A stretch of DNA of 64,000 nt from Flavobacterium arcticum (GCF_003344925.1 NZ_CP031188.1:1176501-1240500), one strand, 5' to 3'; numbered from the stretch's first letter, positions 44,491-53,564 are shown. Notes: generated from the sequence alone by a model not told the origin. Made by a program: numbers and translations.

Positions 44491-45429
44491 TCATTCTTTT
44501 ATGAGAAGCCAAGCTTCGTCATTATCTTGTAATCTTATCTTATTGAGTGCTTCTTGTGCCTCATGGTTTGTGGTATAGCTGCTATATATAACAGGATATA
44601 ACCCAAACTTGTTTTTCTCAATGCTTTTTGCTGCCTTATAACCTTTAGTAATAAGTTGCTCTACAGCTGTTGCTGCATTTTCTTCACTACGAAAAGCACC
44701 TGCAACCACATGATATGGCATACTAGTAACTTCTTCTTTAACAGGGAGTGTTACTGCAAAAGGGTTTTCTATAAAAAAGGTAGCTTCTTGTATTTTTTGC
44801 TGTACTTCTTCTTGTGCTTGCTGCTGTACTAAAAGTGTTTCGGTTGCAATTTCATTTTCTCTATAAAACTTAAACCCAACGCTACCTACGCCAAGAGCAA
44901 CAACAAATATAGCTGCATATTTAAGGTAACTATAATTCTTTTTCCTTTCTGGAGTAAATACTACAGGGGCTTTTTCTTCTATTGCTTCGGCAATAATTTT
45001 ATATTCTTCACGCTTAATAGCAGGCGATATAAAAGAACTTAACCCAAAAGAGTCTGTAAGGTAATTTACAGGAGTATCAGGTGTAAATACAAGGTTGCCT
45101 TCGGCGTTATTTGTAATACTACCTATGTTTTTAAGTACAAGTGTTTGGTTGTTATGTAACTCGTTTAGCCAATGACTTACTGCCGAGTTTATTTCGGCTA
45201 CTGCTGCATCGTAAGAAATTTTTTCTTGTAATGCGATATGGTTACCCAAAAGCCCGTCATTATTTTTTAAATTCGCATTGAACGAAATAAGTTTTTTTGG
45301 GGGATAGAAAGTATGGGTATCATTATCTAATTGTGCCGAGGTAGTTTCGGCAAGAAATGCACCAAAGCCAGGAACGGTAACGCACTGGTAACGATATAGT
45401 AGTGCCGATATGTGTTTTTCTATCATCAT
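44491..45429 (-). CDS. HU-CCDC81 and SPOR domain membrane protein
   Basis: From the ATG at 45429 this is 312 residues. An N-terminal pair of HU-like domains (CVTVPGFGAFLAETT early; VLKNIGSIT and VNYLTDSFGLSSF later) is followed by one membrane helix (near residue 165) and a C-terminal SPOR domain (YHVVAGAFRSEENAATAVEQL onward, shown in part). The HU-CCDC81 domain is found in Bacteroidota proteins thought to link DNA or cytoskeleton to the envelope; SPOR domains bind denuded peptidoglycan at the septum. A -7 element overlaps the longer reading of the frame, supporting this start. Confidence 0.85.
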   Translation of the reverse strand: MMIEKHISALLYRYQCVTVPGFGAFLAETTSAQLDNDTHTFYPPKKLISFNANLKNNDGLLGNHIALQEKISYDAAVAEINSAVSHWLNELHNNQTLVLKNIGSITNNAEGNLVFTPDTPVNYLTDSFGLSSFISPAIKREEYKIIAEAIEEKAPVVFTPERKKNYSYLKYAAIFVVALGVGSVGFKFYRENEIATETLLVQQQAQEEVQQKIQEATFFIENPFAVTLPVKEEVTSMPYHVVAGAFRSEENAATAVEQLITKGYKAAKSIEKNKFGLYPVIYSSYTTNHEAQEALNKIRLQDNDEAWLLIKE

Positions 45430-45434
45430 AAACA

Positions 45435-45442
45435 CAAAATTA
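45435..45442 (-). promoter_or_regulatory. -7 promoter element TAATTTTG of the HU-CCDC81/SPOR gene
   Basis: On the minus strand an exact TAnnTTTG match ends only 5 bases before the ATGATG at 45429-45424. Transcription would start at or next to the start codon. Confidence 0.55.
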
Positions 45443-45528
45443 ACTATTCGGTGGTGAAAGAAAAATTTTATCCACAAATTTTATTAACAATTATCGATTA
45501 AATAGATAGTCGCTTATTTTATTTTTTA

Positions 45529-46632
45529 ATGACTGATATTGAATTACTTAATACACTAGCGTTACTTCGCATAGAAGGTGTGGGCGACATTGTGGCAAAA
45601 AAACTAATACACCATTGTGGTAGTGCCGAAGCTGTATTTCTAGCTACCCGAAAACAACTGCTTGCTATAGAGGGTGTAGGCGAGGTGTTATACAATAAGC
45701 TCCAGAATAGAGCTGTTTTTGGCTTGGCAGAAGCCGAAATGAAATTTATAAAAGAGAACAGCATCAATGTCAGTTTTTATCTTGATAAAGATTATCCTGA
45801 TAGATTAAAGCACTGTATAGATGGTCCTGTATTGCTTTTTAGTTCAGGGAATATAAACCTACAGAATAGGAAACTGATAAGTATAGTGGGTACACGCCAA
45901 ATTACTTCATATGGTGCCGATTTTACCCGAAAACTTATAAAAGACCTTGCGCCCTTAAATCCTGTTATTGTAAGTGGTTTTGCTTATGGGGTAGATATAC
46001 ATGCTCATAATGTAGCTATGGAACATAACTTACAAACTATAGGTGTAGTAGCACACGGGCTAAACCAAATATACCCCAAGACGCATAAAAAGTATGTTGC
46101 CAAGATGGAGGAGAATGGTGGTTTTATGACGGAGTTTTGGAGCACATCGAACCCTGATAAAGAAAACTTTGTGCGCCGTAATCGTATTGTGGCAGGGCTT
46201 ACTGAAGCTACCATAATTATAGAGAGTGCCGATAAAGGAGGATCTCTAATTACAGCTAATATTGCTAATGATTATAATAGGGATGTGTTTGCCGTACCGG
46301 GGCGTATTACTGATAAGTATAGCCAAGGGTGCAACAACCTGATAAAAACCCAAAAAGCAAACTTACTTACCAGTGCTGCCGACCTTATTTATATATTAAA
46401 TTGGGAACTAGAGGAGAAGAAACAAAAGCCCGTGCAAAAGCAATTGTTTATAACGCTAGAGGTAGAAGAACAAAAAGTATATGATTATTTACAGAAAAAT
46501 GGCAAGGAGCTTATAGATATTATAGCACTACAATGCGAGATGCCTATATATAGGTTATCATCATTATTACTCACTATGGAATTGAAGGGAGTAATACGCC
46601 CATTGCCTGGTAAAATGTTTGAGGCAATTTAG
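45529..46632 (+). CDS. dprA: DNA processing protein DprA
   Basis: This 367-residue protein has an N-terminal helix-hairpin-helix region (LLRIEGVGDIVAKKL, IEGVGEVLYNKL), the central Rossmann-like DprA domain (SIVGTRQITSYG, VSGFAYGVDIHAH, GLNQIYPKTHKK, ESADKGGSLITA, FAVPGRI) and a C-terminal winged helix. It loads RecA on incoming single-stranded DNA during transformation. It is divergent from the HU-CCDC81/SPOR gene and ends before a long hairpin. Confidence 0.95.
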   Translation: MTDIELLNTLALLRIEGVGDIVAKKLIHHCGSAEAVFLATRKQLLAIEGVGEVLYNKLQNRAVFGLAEAEMKFIKENSINVSFYLDKDYPDRLKHCIDGPVLLFSSGNINLQNRKLISIVGTRQITSYGADFTRKLIKDLAPLNPVIVSGFAYGVDIHAHNVAMEHNLQTIGVVAHGLNQIYPKTHKKYVAKMEENGGFMTEFWSTSNPDKENFVRRNRIVAGLTEATIIIESADKGGSLITANIANDYNRDVFAVPGRITDKYSQGCNNLIKTQKANLLTSAADLIYILNWELEEKKQKPVQKQLFITLEVEEQKVYDYLQKNGKELIDIIALQCEMPIYRLSSLLLTMELKGVIRPLPGKMFEAI

Positions 46633-46643
46633 GATAAAGGTTT

Positions 46644-46688
46644 ACAGTCGCAGTAGGCAGTTATCAAATTACTGTTTACTGCGACTGT
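46644..46688. repeat. intergenic hairpin repeat, copy 1 (also acts as a possible terminator)
   Basis: The 12-base arms ACAGTCGCAGTA (46644-46655) and TACTGCGACTGT (46677-46688) are perfect complements; pairing continues inward with two G-T pairs to about 18 pairs and a 9-base loop. It lies between the convergent dprA and trpS genes. The sequences TAGGCAGTTA and ACTGCGACTG recur in the copy at 60791-60846. Confidence 0.75.
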
Positions 46689-46698
46689 TAACTAAAAG

Positions 46699-47670
46699 CT
46701 ATAAATATCCTAGTTTTTCTCTAACTCTTGCCAGTACACCATTAGCTATTTTTGTAGCTTTTTCGGCACCTACTTTTAGAGCAGCGTCTATTTCGTGTGG
46801 GTTAGCCATATAGTAGCTGTACTTTTCTCTTTCAGTTTTAAAGGTCTCGGCTATTAGTTCATATAACGCTTGCTTAGCATGACCGTAACCATAGTTACCA
46901 CCTAGGTAATTAGCACGCATTTGCACTACTTGTTCTTCTGTTGCTAGTAGTTTGTATATAGCAAATACATTACATGTATCAGGATTTTTAGGGTCTTCTA
47001 GTGGAGTACTATCAGTATCTATACTCATTACCTGTTTGCGTAATGGTTTGTCTGCCTGAAATATATTGATAAAGTTATTACGTGATTTACTCATTTTTTC
47101 CCCATCAGTTCCAGGAATAATTTTTGTAACATCGCTAGTAATAGCTTCAGGCAATACAAATGTATCTCCCATTTGGTGATTAAAACGCGAAGCCACATCG
47201 CGAGTAATTTCTATATGCTGTAGTTGATCTTTTCCTACAGGTACAAACTCGGCATCATATAGTAGTATATCGGCAGCCATAAGCATAGGGTAGGTAAACA
47301 AGCCTGCGTTTACATCGTCTAGTCTATCAGCTTTGTCTTTAAAAGAGTGTGCTAGCGTTAAACGCTGATAAGGAAAGAAACAACTCAAGTACCAAGATAA
47401 TTCGGTTACTTGTGGTATATCACTTTGGCGATAAAATACTACCCTATTAATATCTAAACCACAGGCAAGCCAAGTAGCAGCAACACTATAGGTGTTTTCG
47501 CGTAGCTCTTTTCCATCTTTTATTTGTGTAGCAGAATGTAAGTCGGCTATAAAAAGGAATGATTCATTTTCGGGTTTGTTCGCCATTGCTATGGCTGGTA
47601 ATAGAGCACCTAAAAGGTTACCTAAATGTGGTGTTCCCGTACTCTGGATACCAGTAAGTATTTTTGCCAT
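46699..47670 (-). CDS. trpS: tryptophan-tRNA ligase
   Basis: This 323-residue class I synthetase has the HIGH-type motif GTPHLGNLLGAL near residue 12 and KMSKS in GEKMSKSRN near 195, with the AHSFKDKADRL and GLFTYPMLMAADILLYDA blocks between. It charges tRNA-Trp. The length is normal for a bacterial TrpRS. The start ATG at 47670 follows a good -7 element. Confidence 0.96.
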   Translation of the reverse strand: MAKILTGIQSTGTPHLGNLLGALLPAIAMANKPENESFLFIADLHSATQIKDGKELRENTYSVAATWLACGLDINRVVFYRQSDIPQVTELSWYLSCFFPYQRLTLAHSFKDKADRLDDVNAGLFTYPMLMAADILLYDAEFVPVGKDQLQHIEITRDVASRFNHQMGDTFVLPEAITSDVTKIIPGTDGEKMSKSRNNFINIFQADKPLRKQVMSIDTDSTPLEDPKNPDTCNVFAIYKLLATEEQVVQMRANYLGGNYGYGHAKQALYELIAETFKTEREKYSYYMANPHEIDAALKVGAEKATKIANGVLARVREKLGYL

Positions 47671-47689
47671 TATTTAGTATAATTTTTCA

Positions 47690-47697
47690 CAAAGGTA
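47690..47697 (-). promoter_or_regulatory. -7 promoter element TACCTTTG of trpS
   Basis: On the minus strand an exact TAnnTTTG match lies 19 bases before the trpS ATG. Confidence 0.62.
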
Positions 47698-47730
47698 ACA
47701 GTTTTGATAAAAAGATAATTAGCTAATCAT

Positions 47731-47738
47731 TACATTTG
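47731..47738 (+). promoter_or_regulatory. -7 promoter element TACATTTG of plsC
   Basis: An exact TAnnTTTG match ends 5 bases before the ATG at 47744, so the transcript may start at the start codon. Confidence 0.55.
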
Positions 47739-47743
47739 ACATA

Positions 47744-48487
47744 ATGAAAGCAATAAAATATTTTTTTTGGATATTATGGCGGGTATGGTTTTATATCCTG
47801 ATGGGAGTGCCTATTATTGTGCTTTCGCCATTACTTATACTGTCTATTTTATCGACTAAAACCTATCCGCAGTTTTTTTTCTTGGCGCGCATTTGGGCAA
47901 AAGTTATATTGCTTGGTATGGGGTTCTATTATAAAATAGACCGCGAACAGGAAATGGAAAAAGGTAAGAGCTATATGCTAGTTGCTAACCATACCTCTAT
48001 GGCAGATATTATGATGATGCTCATCGTGTCTAAAAACCCGTTTGTTTTTGTAGGTAAAAAAGAACTTGCTACAATACCCATTTTTGGGTTCTTTTATAAA
48101 CGTACCAGTATATTGGTGGACAGGAACAGTCCTAAAAGCAGGCAAGAAGTGTTTGTGCGAGCACAAAAAAGATTAAACGAAGGACTGAGTATTTGTATCT
48201 TTCCAGAAGGTGGTGTGCCCGATGACGAAAGCGTAGTACTTGACGAATTTAAAGATGGGGCATTTCGGTTAGCTATAGAACACCAAATACCTATAGTGCC
48301 TATGGCATTTCCTGATAATAAAAGACGATTTTCTTATACTTTTTTTAGCGGAAGCCCAGGTTTGATGAGAGCAAAAGTACTCCCTTTTGTAACAACAAAA
48401 GGATTGAAACTTGAAGATAGAAAGGGACTGAAAGATAATGTTCGACAGACTATTTATAGTAGTTTATTACAATATCTAAAAAAATAA
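47744..48487 (+). CDS. plsC: 1-acyl-sn-glycerol-3-phosphate acyltransferase
   Basis: This 247-residue membrane-bound enzyme has the HX4D motif in NHTSMAD near residue 84 and FPEGG near 155, with the PLSC domain between an N-terminal pair of helices and a short tail. It acylates lysophosphatidic acid to phosphatidic acid. The next gene is on the other strand; a GC-rich hairpin without a T-run (48489-48512) lies between. Confidence 0.93.
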   Translation: MKAIKYFFWILWRVWFYILMGVPIIVLSPLLILSILSTKTYPQFFFLARIWAKVILLGMGFYYKIDREQEMEKGKSYMLVANHTSMADIMMMLIVSKNPFVFVGKKELATIPIFGFFYKRTSILVDRNSPKSRQEVFVRAQKRLNEGLSICIFPEGGVPDDESVVLDEFKDGAFRLAIEHQIPIVPMAFPDNKRRFSYTFFSGSPGLMRAKVLPFVTTKGLKLEDRKGLKDNVRQTIYSSLLQYLKK

Positions 48488-48558
48488 AGCGCCCCAATGT
48501 GTTCGTGGGCGCCTTACTCTATCCCATTACGGGACTACCTAAACCAATTAAGTATACA

Positions 48559-50226
48559 TTAGAAACGGAAACTTACACCAGAGTATAAGCCTATGAAATA
48601 GGGTTTAAAATTACCCGAACTGCCACTAAACGTATTAATTTGATATTTAAATGTAGGCTCAAAACTAGCTTGGAATGATTTAAAGAACTTGTACTTAAAA
48701 CCAATACCTACGTTGGTACTAAAGTGAATATTATTAAGGTTTTCTGCTTCACCAATAGATGAGCTTAATCCTTGTGTAGTAACTACACTTACATTATTAT
48801 CATTTAAAAATAGTGTACTGAAACCACCAATAACATCTATGCCAAATTTTCTATTAATCAAGGCATACGACATTTCTACAGGTACTTCTATATAACCCAT
48901 TTCTTGTAGCATAGAGCCATTAAATGCTTGTTTTGAAGCAGTAGGATTAAGACCATCTACACCAGCCGACTGATTTTGTACTACAAGGTTTGCAGCACGA
49001 GAAGCAGTATTACTACTGATGTTATTGGTTTGCTGTGACATAGAAGGGAAGAACTCTACACCACGTGTCGAATAATTAAGATTAACGGTATTTATACCTG
49101 AACGGATAGAGATTCTATCATTAACAGCATAATCAACACCTACGCCATAGCTAAGGTTGTTTTCATAATCTTTACTATTACCTGCAAACTGAGCATCTAT
49201 AGGCGAACCCTCTGAAAGGGAGTTGTAAAATACAGGTGCTATTTGTGGCTTAACATTCCATTTTTTATTGTCATCTGCTTTTGCGAGCATTTTATCTTTA
49301 TTATCTTTTTCCTCATTTAACTTTTCCTGCAATAGCTTTTCCAACTCATTTTCAGGTTCTTCTGTAGTGGTAGTGTCAACAACTGTTTCGGTAACAGCCT
49401 CTTCTGTCATTATATCTTTATCTGTAAGTATATAATTGCTATTTTGCTCGTTACCGTCTTTTGTTGCATTTGTATTTTCGTTATGCTCATTTTCAGCTAT
49501 AGCAGCTTCTTCAAATGCGGCAATACCATTATTTATAGTATTGTTGTCTTTACTTCCTGACCCAGTATGTTCACTGCTTGTGCTATTACTGTTATCGCTG
49601 CTTTTTGCTTTAGGGTTGTAGGCTACAGCATTTTCTTTGCGTAAATGCTCAGTATTGTTATTTTGAATATTAGCAGTTTTACTGTTGTTTCCTGTAGTAG
49701 CGCCTTTTGTTTTACTATTATTGTTCTTAGTGCTATTATTGTTTACTACAGCATTGCTATTGTTGCCAAAACCATTTTTTGAGTTACTCTTACCGTTGTT
49801 TTGGTTAGTACCTGAGTTTGAAAATTTATCTAGAGCCCCATCACCTGAAGAGTTTTCGTTGCCTGTGGCTACGGCTTCGTTAGTACTAAAATTTTGTGTG
49901 TTATTTGCGGGCGCAACAACTTTATTGTTATTATTCCCATCATTTGGGTTAGTAACATTATTATTAGTTTTATCTTTAGGGTTGTTACTGTTTACAACAG
50001 GGTTGTTATCTACTTCTATTCCAGTATTAAAAGGGTTAATTAAGAATAACCCAATAACTAAAACAGCAGCAATACCACCCAGCTTAAACCATAATGGTAT
50101 AACCCTTCGTTTTTTATCTTTTTTCAGTTCCGCTTCTATGTTTTCCCATACATATTCTGGCGGAGCGGCTTCAAAGTCTTTAAACTTTTCCTGAAACAGC
50201 CTGTCTATGTTTTTTTTCTCACTCAT
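48559..50226 (-). CDS. anti-sigma-like inner-membrane protein fused to an outer-membrane beta-barrel domain
   Basis: This 555-residue protein has three parts. Residues 1-44 are a cytoplasmic helical segment (FQEKFKDFEAAPPEYVWENI), like anti-sigma N-termini. A single membrane helix follows at about 45-64. Residues 65-322 are a low-complexity linker, first rich in Asn, Lys, Thr and Ser, then acidic. Residues 323-555 are an outer-membrane beta-barrel ending in Phe, with alternating strands such as FGIDVIGGFSTLFL. The gene overlaps the ECF sigma gene by 4 bases. A linker of ~258 residues is long enough to cross the periplasm, so one chain may touch both membranes. Confidence 0.8.
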   Translation of the reverse strand: MSEKKNIDRLFQEKFKDFEAAPPEYVWENIEAELKKDKKRRVIPLWFKLGGIAAVLVIGLFLINPFNTGIEVDNNPVVNSNNPKDKTNNNVTNPNDGNNNNKVVAPANNTQNFSTNEAVATGNENSSGDGALDKFSNSGTNQNNGKSNSKNGFGNNSNAVVNNNSTKNNNSKTKGATTGNNSKTANIQNNNTEHLRKENAVAYNPKAKSSDNSNSTSSEHTGSGSKDNNTINNGIAAFEEAAIAENEHNENTNATKDGNEQNSNYILTDKDIMTEEAVTETVVDTTTTEEPENELEKLLQEKLNEEKDNKDKMLAKADDNKKWNVKPQIAPVFYNSLSEGSPIDAQFAGNSKDYENNLSYGVGVDYAVNDRISIRSGINTVNLNYSTRGVEFFPSMSQQTNNISSNTASRAANLVVQNQSAGVDGLNPTASKQAFNGSMLQEMGYIEVPVEMSYALINRKFGIDVIGGFSTLFLNDNNVSVVTTQGLSSSIGEAENLNNIHFSTNVGIGFKYKFFKSFQASFEPTFKYQINTFSGSSGNFKPYFIGLYSGVSFRF

Positions 50227-50768
50227 TTGCTGTAGGTATTTTTAGAATTACCTTCCTGCGCTTCAATTTTTCCCTTCAATATTATTCTTGCCCTCGATAG
50301 GTTAGACTTAGATGTCCCTACCGTTATACCAAGCATATCGGCTATTTCTTTGTGCGAATAGCCATCTGTTACATACAGGTTAAACACCATTCTGTATCTG
50401 TCTGGTAACCCCTGTATTATCGACAACAAAAAATCCATACTCACGCTGTCGCTCTCAATCTCTACTTCTGCCTCGTCAGGCATATTTTCACTTACAATCT
50501 CAAAAATACCTTCCGAGCGGTATCTTTGCAATACATTGTTTACCATTAACCTTTTTGCCCATCCTTCAAAAGAGCCTTTAAACTGAAACTGACCTATTTT
50601 TCTAAACAATAATAAAAAACCATCTTGTAGGTTATCTTGGGCATCCTCATAATTGCGCGAATATTTTAGACATACAGCAAACAGTTTCGGGGCAAAAAGC
50701 CTGTACAACTGTTCCTGTGCCTTTATGCTGTCTTGCTGGCAATCTTTTATGAGTTGTTCTATACCCAA
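50223..50768 (-). CDS. ECF-type RNA polymerase sigma factor
   Basis: This 181-residue protein has sigma region 2 (YSRNYEDAQDNLQDGFLLLF, then FEGWAKRLMVNNVLQRYR) and region 4 (LPDRYRMVFNLYVTDGYSHKEIA and GTSKSNLSRAR), but no region 1 or 3, so it belongs to the ECF group. Its stop overlaps the start of the anti-sigma/barrel gene (50223-50226), the normal order for a sigma and its anti-sigma. The signal it answers is unknown but is likely an envelope one. It is preceded by a small lipoprotein gene. Confidence 0.93.
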   Translation of the reverse strand: MGIEQLIKDCQQDSIKAQEQLYRLFAPKLFAVCLKYSRNYEDAQDNLQDGFLLLFRKIGQFQFKGSFEGWAKRLMVNNVLQRYRSEGIFEIVSENMPDEAEVEIESDSVSMDFLLSIIQGLPDRYRMVFNLYVTDGYSHKEIADMLGITVGTSKSNLSRARIILKGKIEAQEGNSKNTYSK

Positions 50769-50785
50769 CGACTTTTATTGTTAAA

Positions 50786-51220
50786 TTATTCTTGCCCAAT
50801 CGGTACCTCTACGGTTTCAAATATCATATTGCCTTCACCGTCATCGCCTTTGTAGACCTCAAACAAATAGACATTATTAAAAGTGCCTATAATAATATTA
50901 GGGCATGTAAATTCATAAAGTCCAAACTCGGGTTCTTCATCTTCGAGCGATTCACATTTGGCATTTTGTATTACTAATGTTTGTACTGCTAATACCTCCG
51001 ACGACTCTCCTTTTTCGGTATAAAACCCATCAAAGTAGTAGCAATCGTTGGGTTTTTTGTAATACACTTTTAACTCATAAGTTTCTCCAGCCTGCATATA
51101 TTCAGGAAATTCAATACTCTCTACAGGTATAAACTCTACCTGAAAATTTAAGGTGTCGTCCTTAAACGAGCAGGAGCTTACCCCCATCAATATCATCAAT
51201 AACAATAATAGCTTTTTCAT
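50786..51220 (-). CDS. small lipoprotein of unknown function
   Basis: This 144-residue protein has a lipoprotein signal with the lipobox GVSSC (Cys17) and a beta-rich body containing three further Cys residues (DCYYF, KCESL, TCPN). It resembles no family I recognise. It is 17 bases upstream of the sigma factor gene on the same strand, so it may be part of the same stress operon. A near-match to the -7 consensus (TATCTTTA) lies about 30 bases upstream. Confidence 0.75.
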   Translation of the reverse strand: MKKLLLLLMILMGVSSCSFKDDTLNFQVEFIPVESIEFPEYMQAGETYELKVYYKKPNDCYYFDGFYTEKGESSEVLAVQTLVIQNAKCESLEDEEPEFGLYEFTCPNIIIGTFNNVYLFEVYKGDDGEGNMIFETVEVPIGQE

Positions 51221-51296
51221 AAAATGTCCTCAATCAATACATCATGTAGTATAAAGATACAATAACACGCAAAAGGTTGCGTATTTTGGGTATAAA

Positions 51297-51320
51297 AAAA
51301 CCCGAAATCAATCGGGTTTT
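51297..51320 (-). terminator. intrinsic terminator of recA
   Basis: AAAACCCGA (51297-51305) pairs with TCGGGTTTT (51312-51320) around a 6-base loop; on the minus strand it is followed by a run of T (51300-51294). Confidence 0.85.
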
Positions 51321-51328
51321 AGTAGTTG

Positions 51329-52333
51329 TTATGCCAGATGTTCTTTTATGGCATCTTTTATTTTGATTTCCAGCTCATCAGCGAGTTCGGGGTTGTCTTT
51401 TATCAGCGATTTTACAGCGTCGCGCCCTTGCCCCAGTTTGGTGTCGCCGTAGCTAAACCACGAGCCTGATTTCTTAACGATTTCAAACTCTACAGCAAGG
51501 TCTAATATCTCACCTGTTTTGCTTACACCCTCGCCATACATAATGTCGAATTCGGCAGTTTTAAATGGTGGAGCAACTTTATTTTTAACGATTTTTACTT
51601 TGGTACGGTTACCAATAACATTATCGCCATCTTTTATTTGTGAGGAACGACGGATGTCTAGCCTAACCGAAGCATAGAACTTTAAGGCATTACCACCCGT
51701 AGTTGTTTCGGGGTTACCAAACATAACACCGATTTTTTCACGAAGTTGGTTAATAAAGAAAACGGTACAATGTGTTTTGCTAATAGTAGCAGTTAATTTT
51801 CTTAGTGCTTGGCTCATAAGGCGCGCATGAAGCCCCATTTTACTGTCGCCCATTTCGCCTTCTATCTCGCTTTTTGGCGTAAGTGCCGCAACCGAGTCAA
51901 TAACTACAATGTCTATCGCCCCAGAGCGGATAAGGTTTTCGGCAATTTCTAGTGCTTGCTCCCCATTATCGGGTTGCGATATAATAAGATTTTCTACGTC
52001 TACGCCCAGTTTTTCGGCATAATTACGGTCAAAAGCGTGCTCTGCATCAATAAAAGCAGCAATACCGCCTGCTTTTTGCGCTTCGGCAATAGCGTGAAGC
52101 GTTAGCGTTGTTTTACCTGACGATTCAGGACCGTATATTTCTATAATTCTACCACGAGGGTAACCGTTTACACCCAATGCTAAGTCGATACCCAGCGAAC
52201 CCGAAGGGATGCTTTCTACCTCTTCTACTGCCTTGTCGCCTAGGCGCATAACCGCACCTTTACCGTATGATTTATCAAGTTTGTCTAATGTAAGTTGTAA
52301 TGCTTTTAGCTTTGCTTCTTTATCTGCACTCAT
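51329..52333 (-). CDS. recA: recombinase A
   Basis: This 334-residue RecA has the Walker [10 protein letters not shown] near residue 67, [19 protein letters not shown] in loop 1 region, the QALRKLT segment and [22 protein letters not shown] in loop 2. It drives homologous pairing and SOS. GC content is clearly higher than in the AT-rich orphan gene beside it. It is divergent from the gene at 52481. Confidence 0.98.
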   Translation of the reverse strand: MSADKEAKLKALQLTLDKLDKSYGKGAVMRLGDKAVEEVESIPSGSLGIDLALGVNGYPRGRIIEIYGPESSGKTTLTLHAIAEAQKAGGIAAFIDAEHAFDRNYAEKLGVDVENLIISQPDNGEQALEIAENLIRSGAIDIVVIDSVAALTPKSEIEGEMGDSKMGLHARLMSQALRKLTATISKTHCTVFFINQLREKIGVMFGNPETTTGGNALKFYASVRLDIRRSSQIKDGDNVIGNRTKVKIVKNKVAPPFKTAEFDIMYGEGVSKTGEILDLAVEFEIVKKSGSWFSYGDTKLGQGRDAVKSLIKDNPELADELEIKIKDAIKEHLA

Positions 52334-52480
52334 TATATCGTCTTATTTTTTAGTAAAAATACTGCTTTTATTTGATAGCGCAATGTAAGAAAATAATCTT
52401 ATAAAGAAATAGTTTTTAGCAAAATTTTTTAAGAAACAGAAATGTTAAGATATTTTGTTAAATTTAACAAAACCAATTAT

Positions 52481-53431
52481 ATGGATTATTTTCAACTACA
52501 TTATTACTTAAAAGACAACGAGCATTCACTGGATGCTTTTGTATTAAATAAAGCAGAAAGTGAATTATTAAAAATATTTAAAGAAGTTTTAGTAACACTT
52601 AACCTTGAAGGCGAAATAGCATTTGAGGCTATTGCAATTGAAGAAGGAGGAATTAAATCTTTTTATAAACTTCTCAGAAAAAAGAAAACGAAAAAAAGAA
52701 TTAATAAAGTATTGATTTTTTTAGGAGGGATACTTTCTGTTGTTATAACCGATATAGTTTCAAATAAATTAAATACTGATACAGAATATGAACAGCTTCA
52801 AAAGGATGAAATAAAACTTAGAATTCAAAAATTAAAACAAGATTTAGAAAAAGAAGATAACTCAGAGGAGGACGAGAAGGTGTATGTGAGAGATTTATAT
52901 TTTTATATAACACATAATGATAAAATTAAAATTTTTAAATCTAACTTTTATTCAGCTCTTTTAGATGATGGTAAAGTTGAACAAATATCTACTCAGTTGC
53001 TTAATAAAGATAGAATTCCTTATGAACAAGAGTCCATAGTTTCGAGAGCGAATTTTGATAGATTCATTATTCATACGAGACAAATAGAACCGATATATCA
53101 AGAATCTATAATTATTGAAATAGTTGCCCCAGTTCTAAAAAAATCTAAAATGAAATGGAAAGGTGTATATGATGATAAACCAATAAATTTTAATCTTAGA
53201 GATACTGAATTTAGAAACTCTGTACTTAATGGGGAAATTAGCTTTTCAAGTGGAATAAGTGTTGTTTGTGATGTAGAACTTGAACAATCTATTAATGATG
53301 AAGGAGAAGTTACCATTGAAGCGATAAATGTATATAATGTTACAGATGTAATTGTTGGGGCTCAAACAATAGAAACAAAAAGAAAAAAAAGAAACAAAGA
53401 GTTATTAAATCAAACAAAATTAGATTTATAA
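52481..53431 (+). CDS. AT-rich orphan protein, function unknown
   Basis: From the ATG at 52481 this is 316 residues; the frame opens at 52442, but the segment starting MDYFQLHYYLKDNEHSLDA looks like the true N-terminus. A helical N-terminal part contains a basic stretch and one hydrophobic helix (IFLGGILSVVITDIVS), followed by a charged coiled region and a beta-rich C-terminal ~170 residues with KIKIFKSNFYSALLDDGKVEQIS. I do not recognise the family. It is very AT-rich (14 G+C in the 60 bases from 52681), unlike recA, suggesting recent acquisition. Confidence 0.72.
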   Translation: MDYFQLHYYLKDNEHSLDAFVLNKAESELLKIFKEVLVTLNLEGEIAFEAIAIEEGGIKSFYKLLRKKKTKKRINKVLIFLGGILSVVITDIVSNKLNTDTEYEQLQKDEIKLRIQKLKQDLEKEDNSEEDEKVYVRDLYFYITHNDKIKIFKSNFYSALLDDGKVEQISTQLLNKDRIPYEQESIVSRANFDRFIIHTRQIEPIYQESIIIEIVAPVLKKSKMKWKGVYDDKPINFNLRDTEFRNSVLNGEISFSSGISVVCDVELEQSINDEGEVTIEAINVYNVTDVIVGAQTIETKRKKRNKELLNQTKLDL

Positions 53432-53491
53432 ACCGTTCCTTGACCGAAAGTCTTTCACTGCTTTTTACATTTCCTAATTCCTAAAATTTTC

Positions 53492-53499
53492 TATCTTTG
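53492..53499 (+). promoter_or_regulatory. -7 promoter element TATCTTTG of the TrhO gene
   Basis: An exact TAnnTTTG match 65 bases before the ATG at 53565, giving a leader of about 60 bases that includes the hairpin at 53499-53528. Confidence 0.6.
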
Positions 53500-53528
53500 T
53501 ACCCAATCCCGCCAATAGGGGTTGGTAC
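53499..53528 (+). promoter_or_regulatory. hairpin in the TrhO leader
   Basis: GTACCCAATCCC (53499-53510) pairs with GGGGTTGGTAC (53518-53528): 11 pairs including one G-T, one bulged C and a 7-base loop. It begins at the last base of the -7 element, so it may be a DNA operator or a 5' structure of the transcript. No known riboswitch is recognised. Confidence 0.45.
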
Positions 53529-53564
53529 ATATTGAAAATTTATCTCACTTAAAACTTGTATAGC

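Noticed and set aside
48489..48512. GCGCCC/GGGCGC stem after plsC as an intrinsic terminator
   Set aside because: Only 6 base pairs, a 12-base loop and no T-run; termination cannot be supported from sequence.
49685..50194. Long open frame antisense to the anti-sigma/barrel gene
   Set aside because: It is the complement of the Asn/Lys/Thr-rich linker, which reads as a Leu/Phe-rich chain; an artefact of low complexity.
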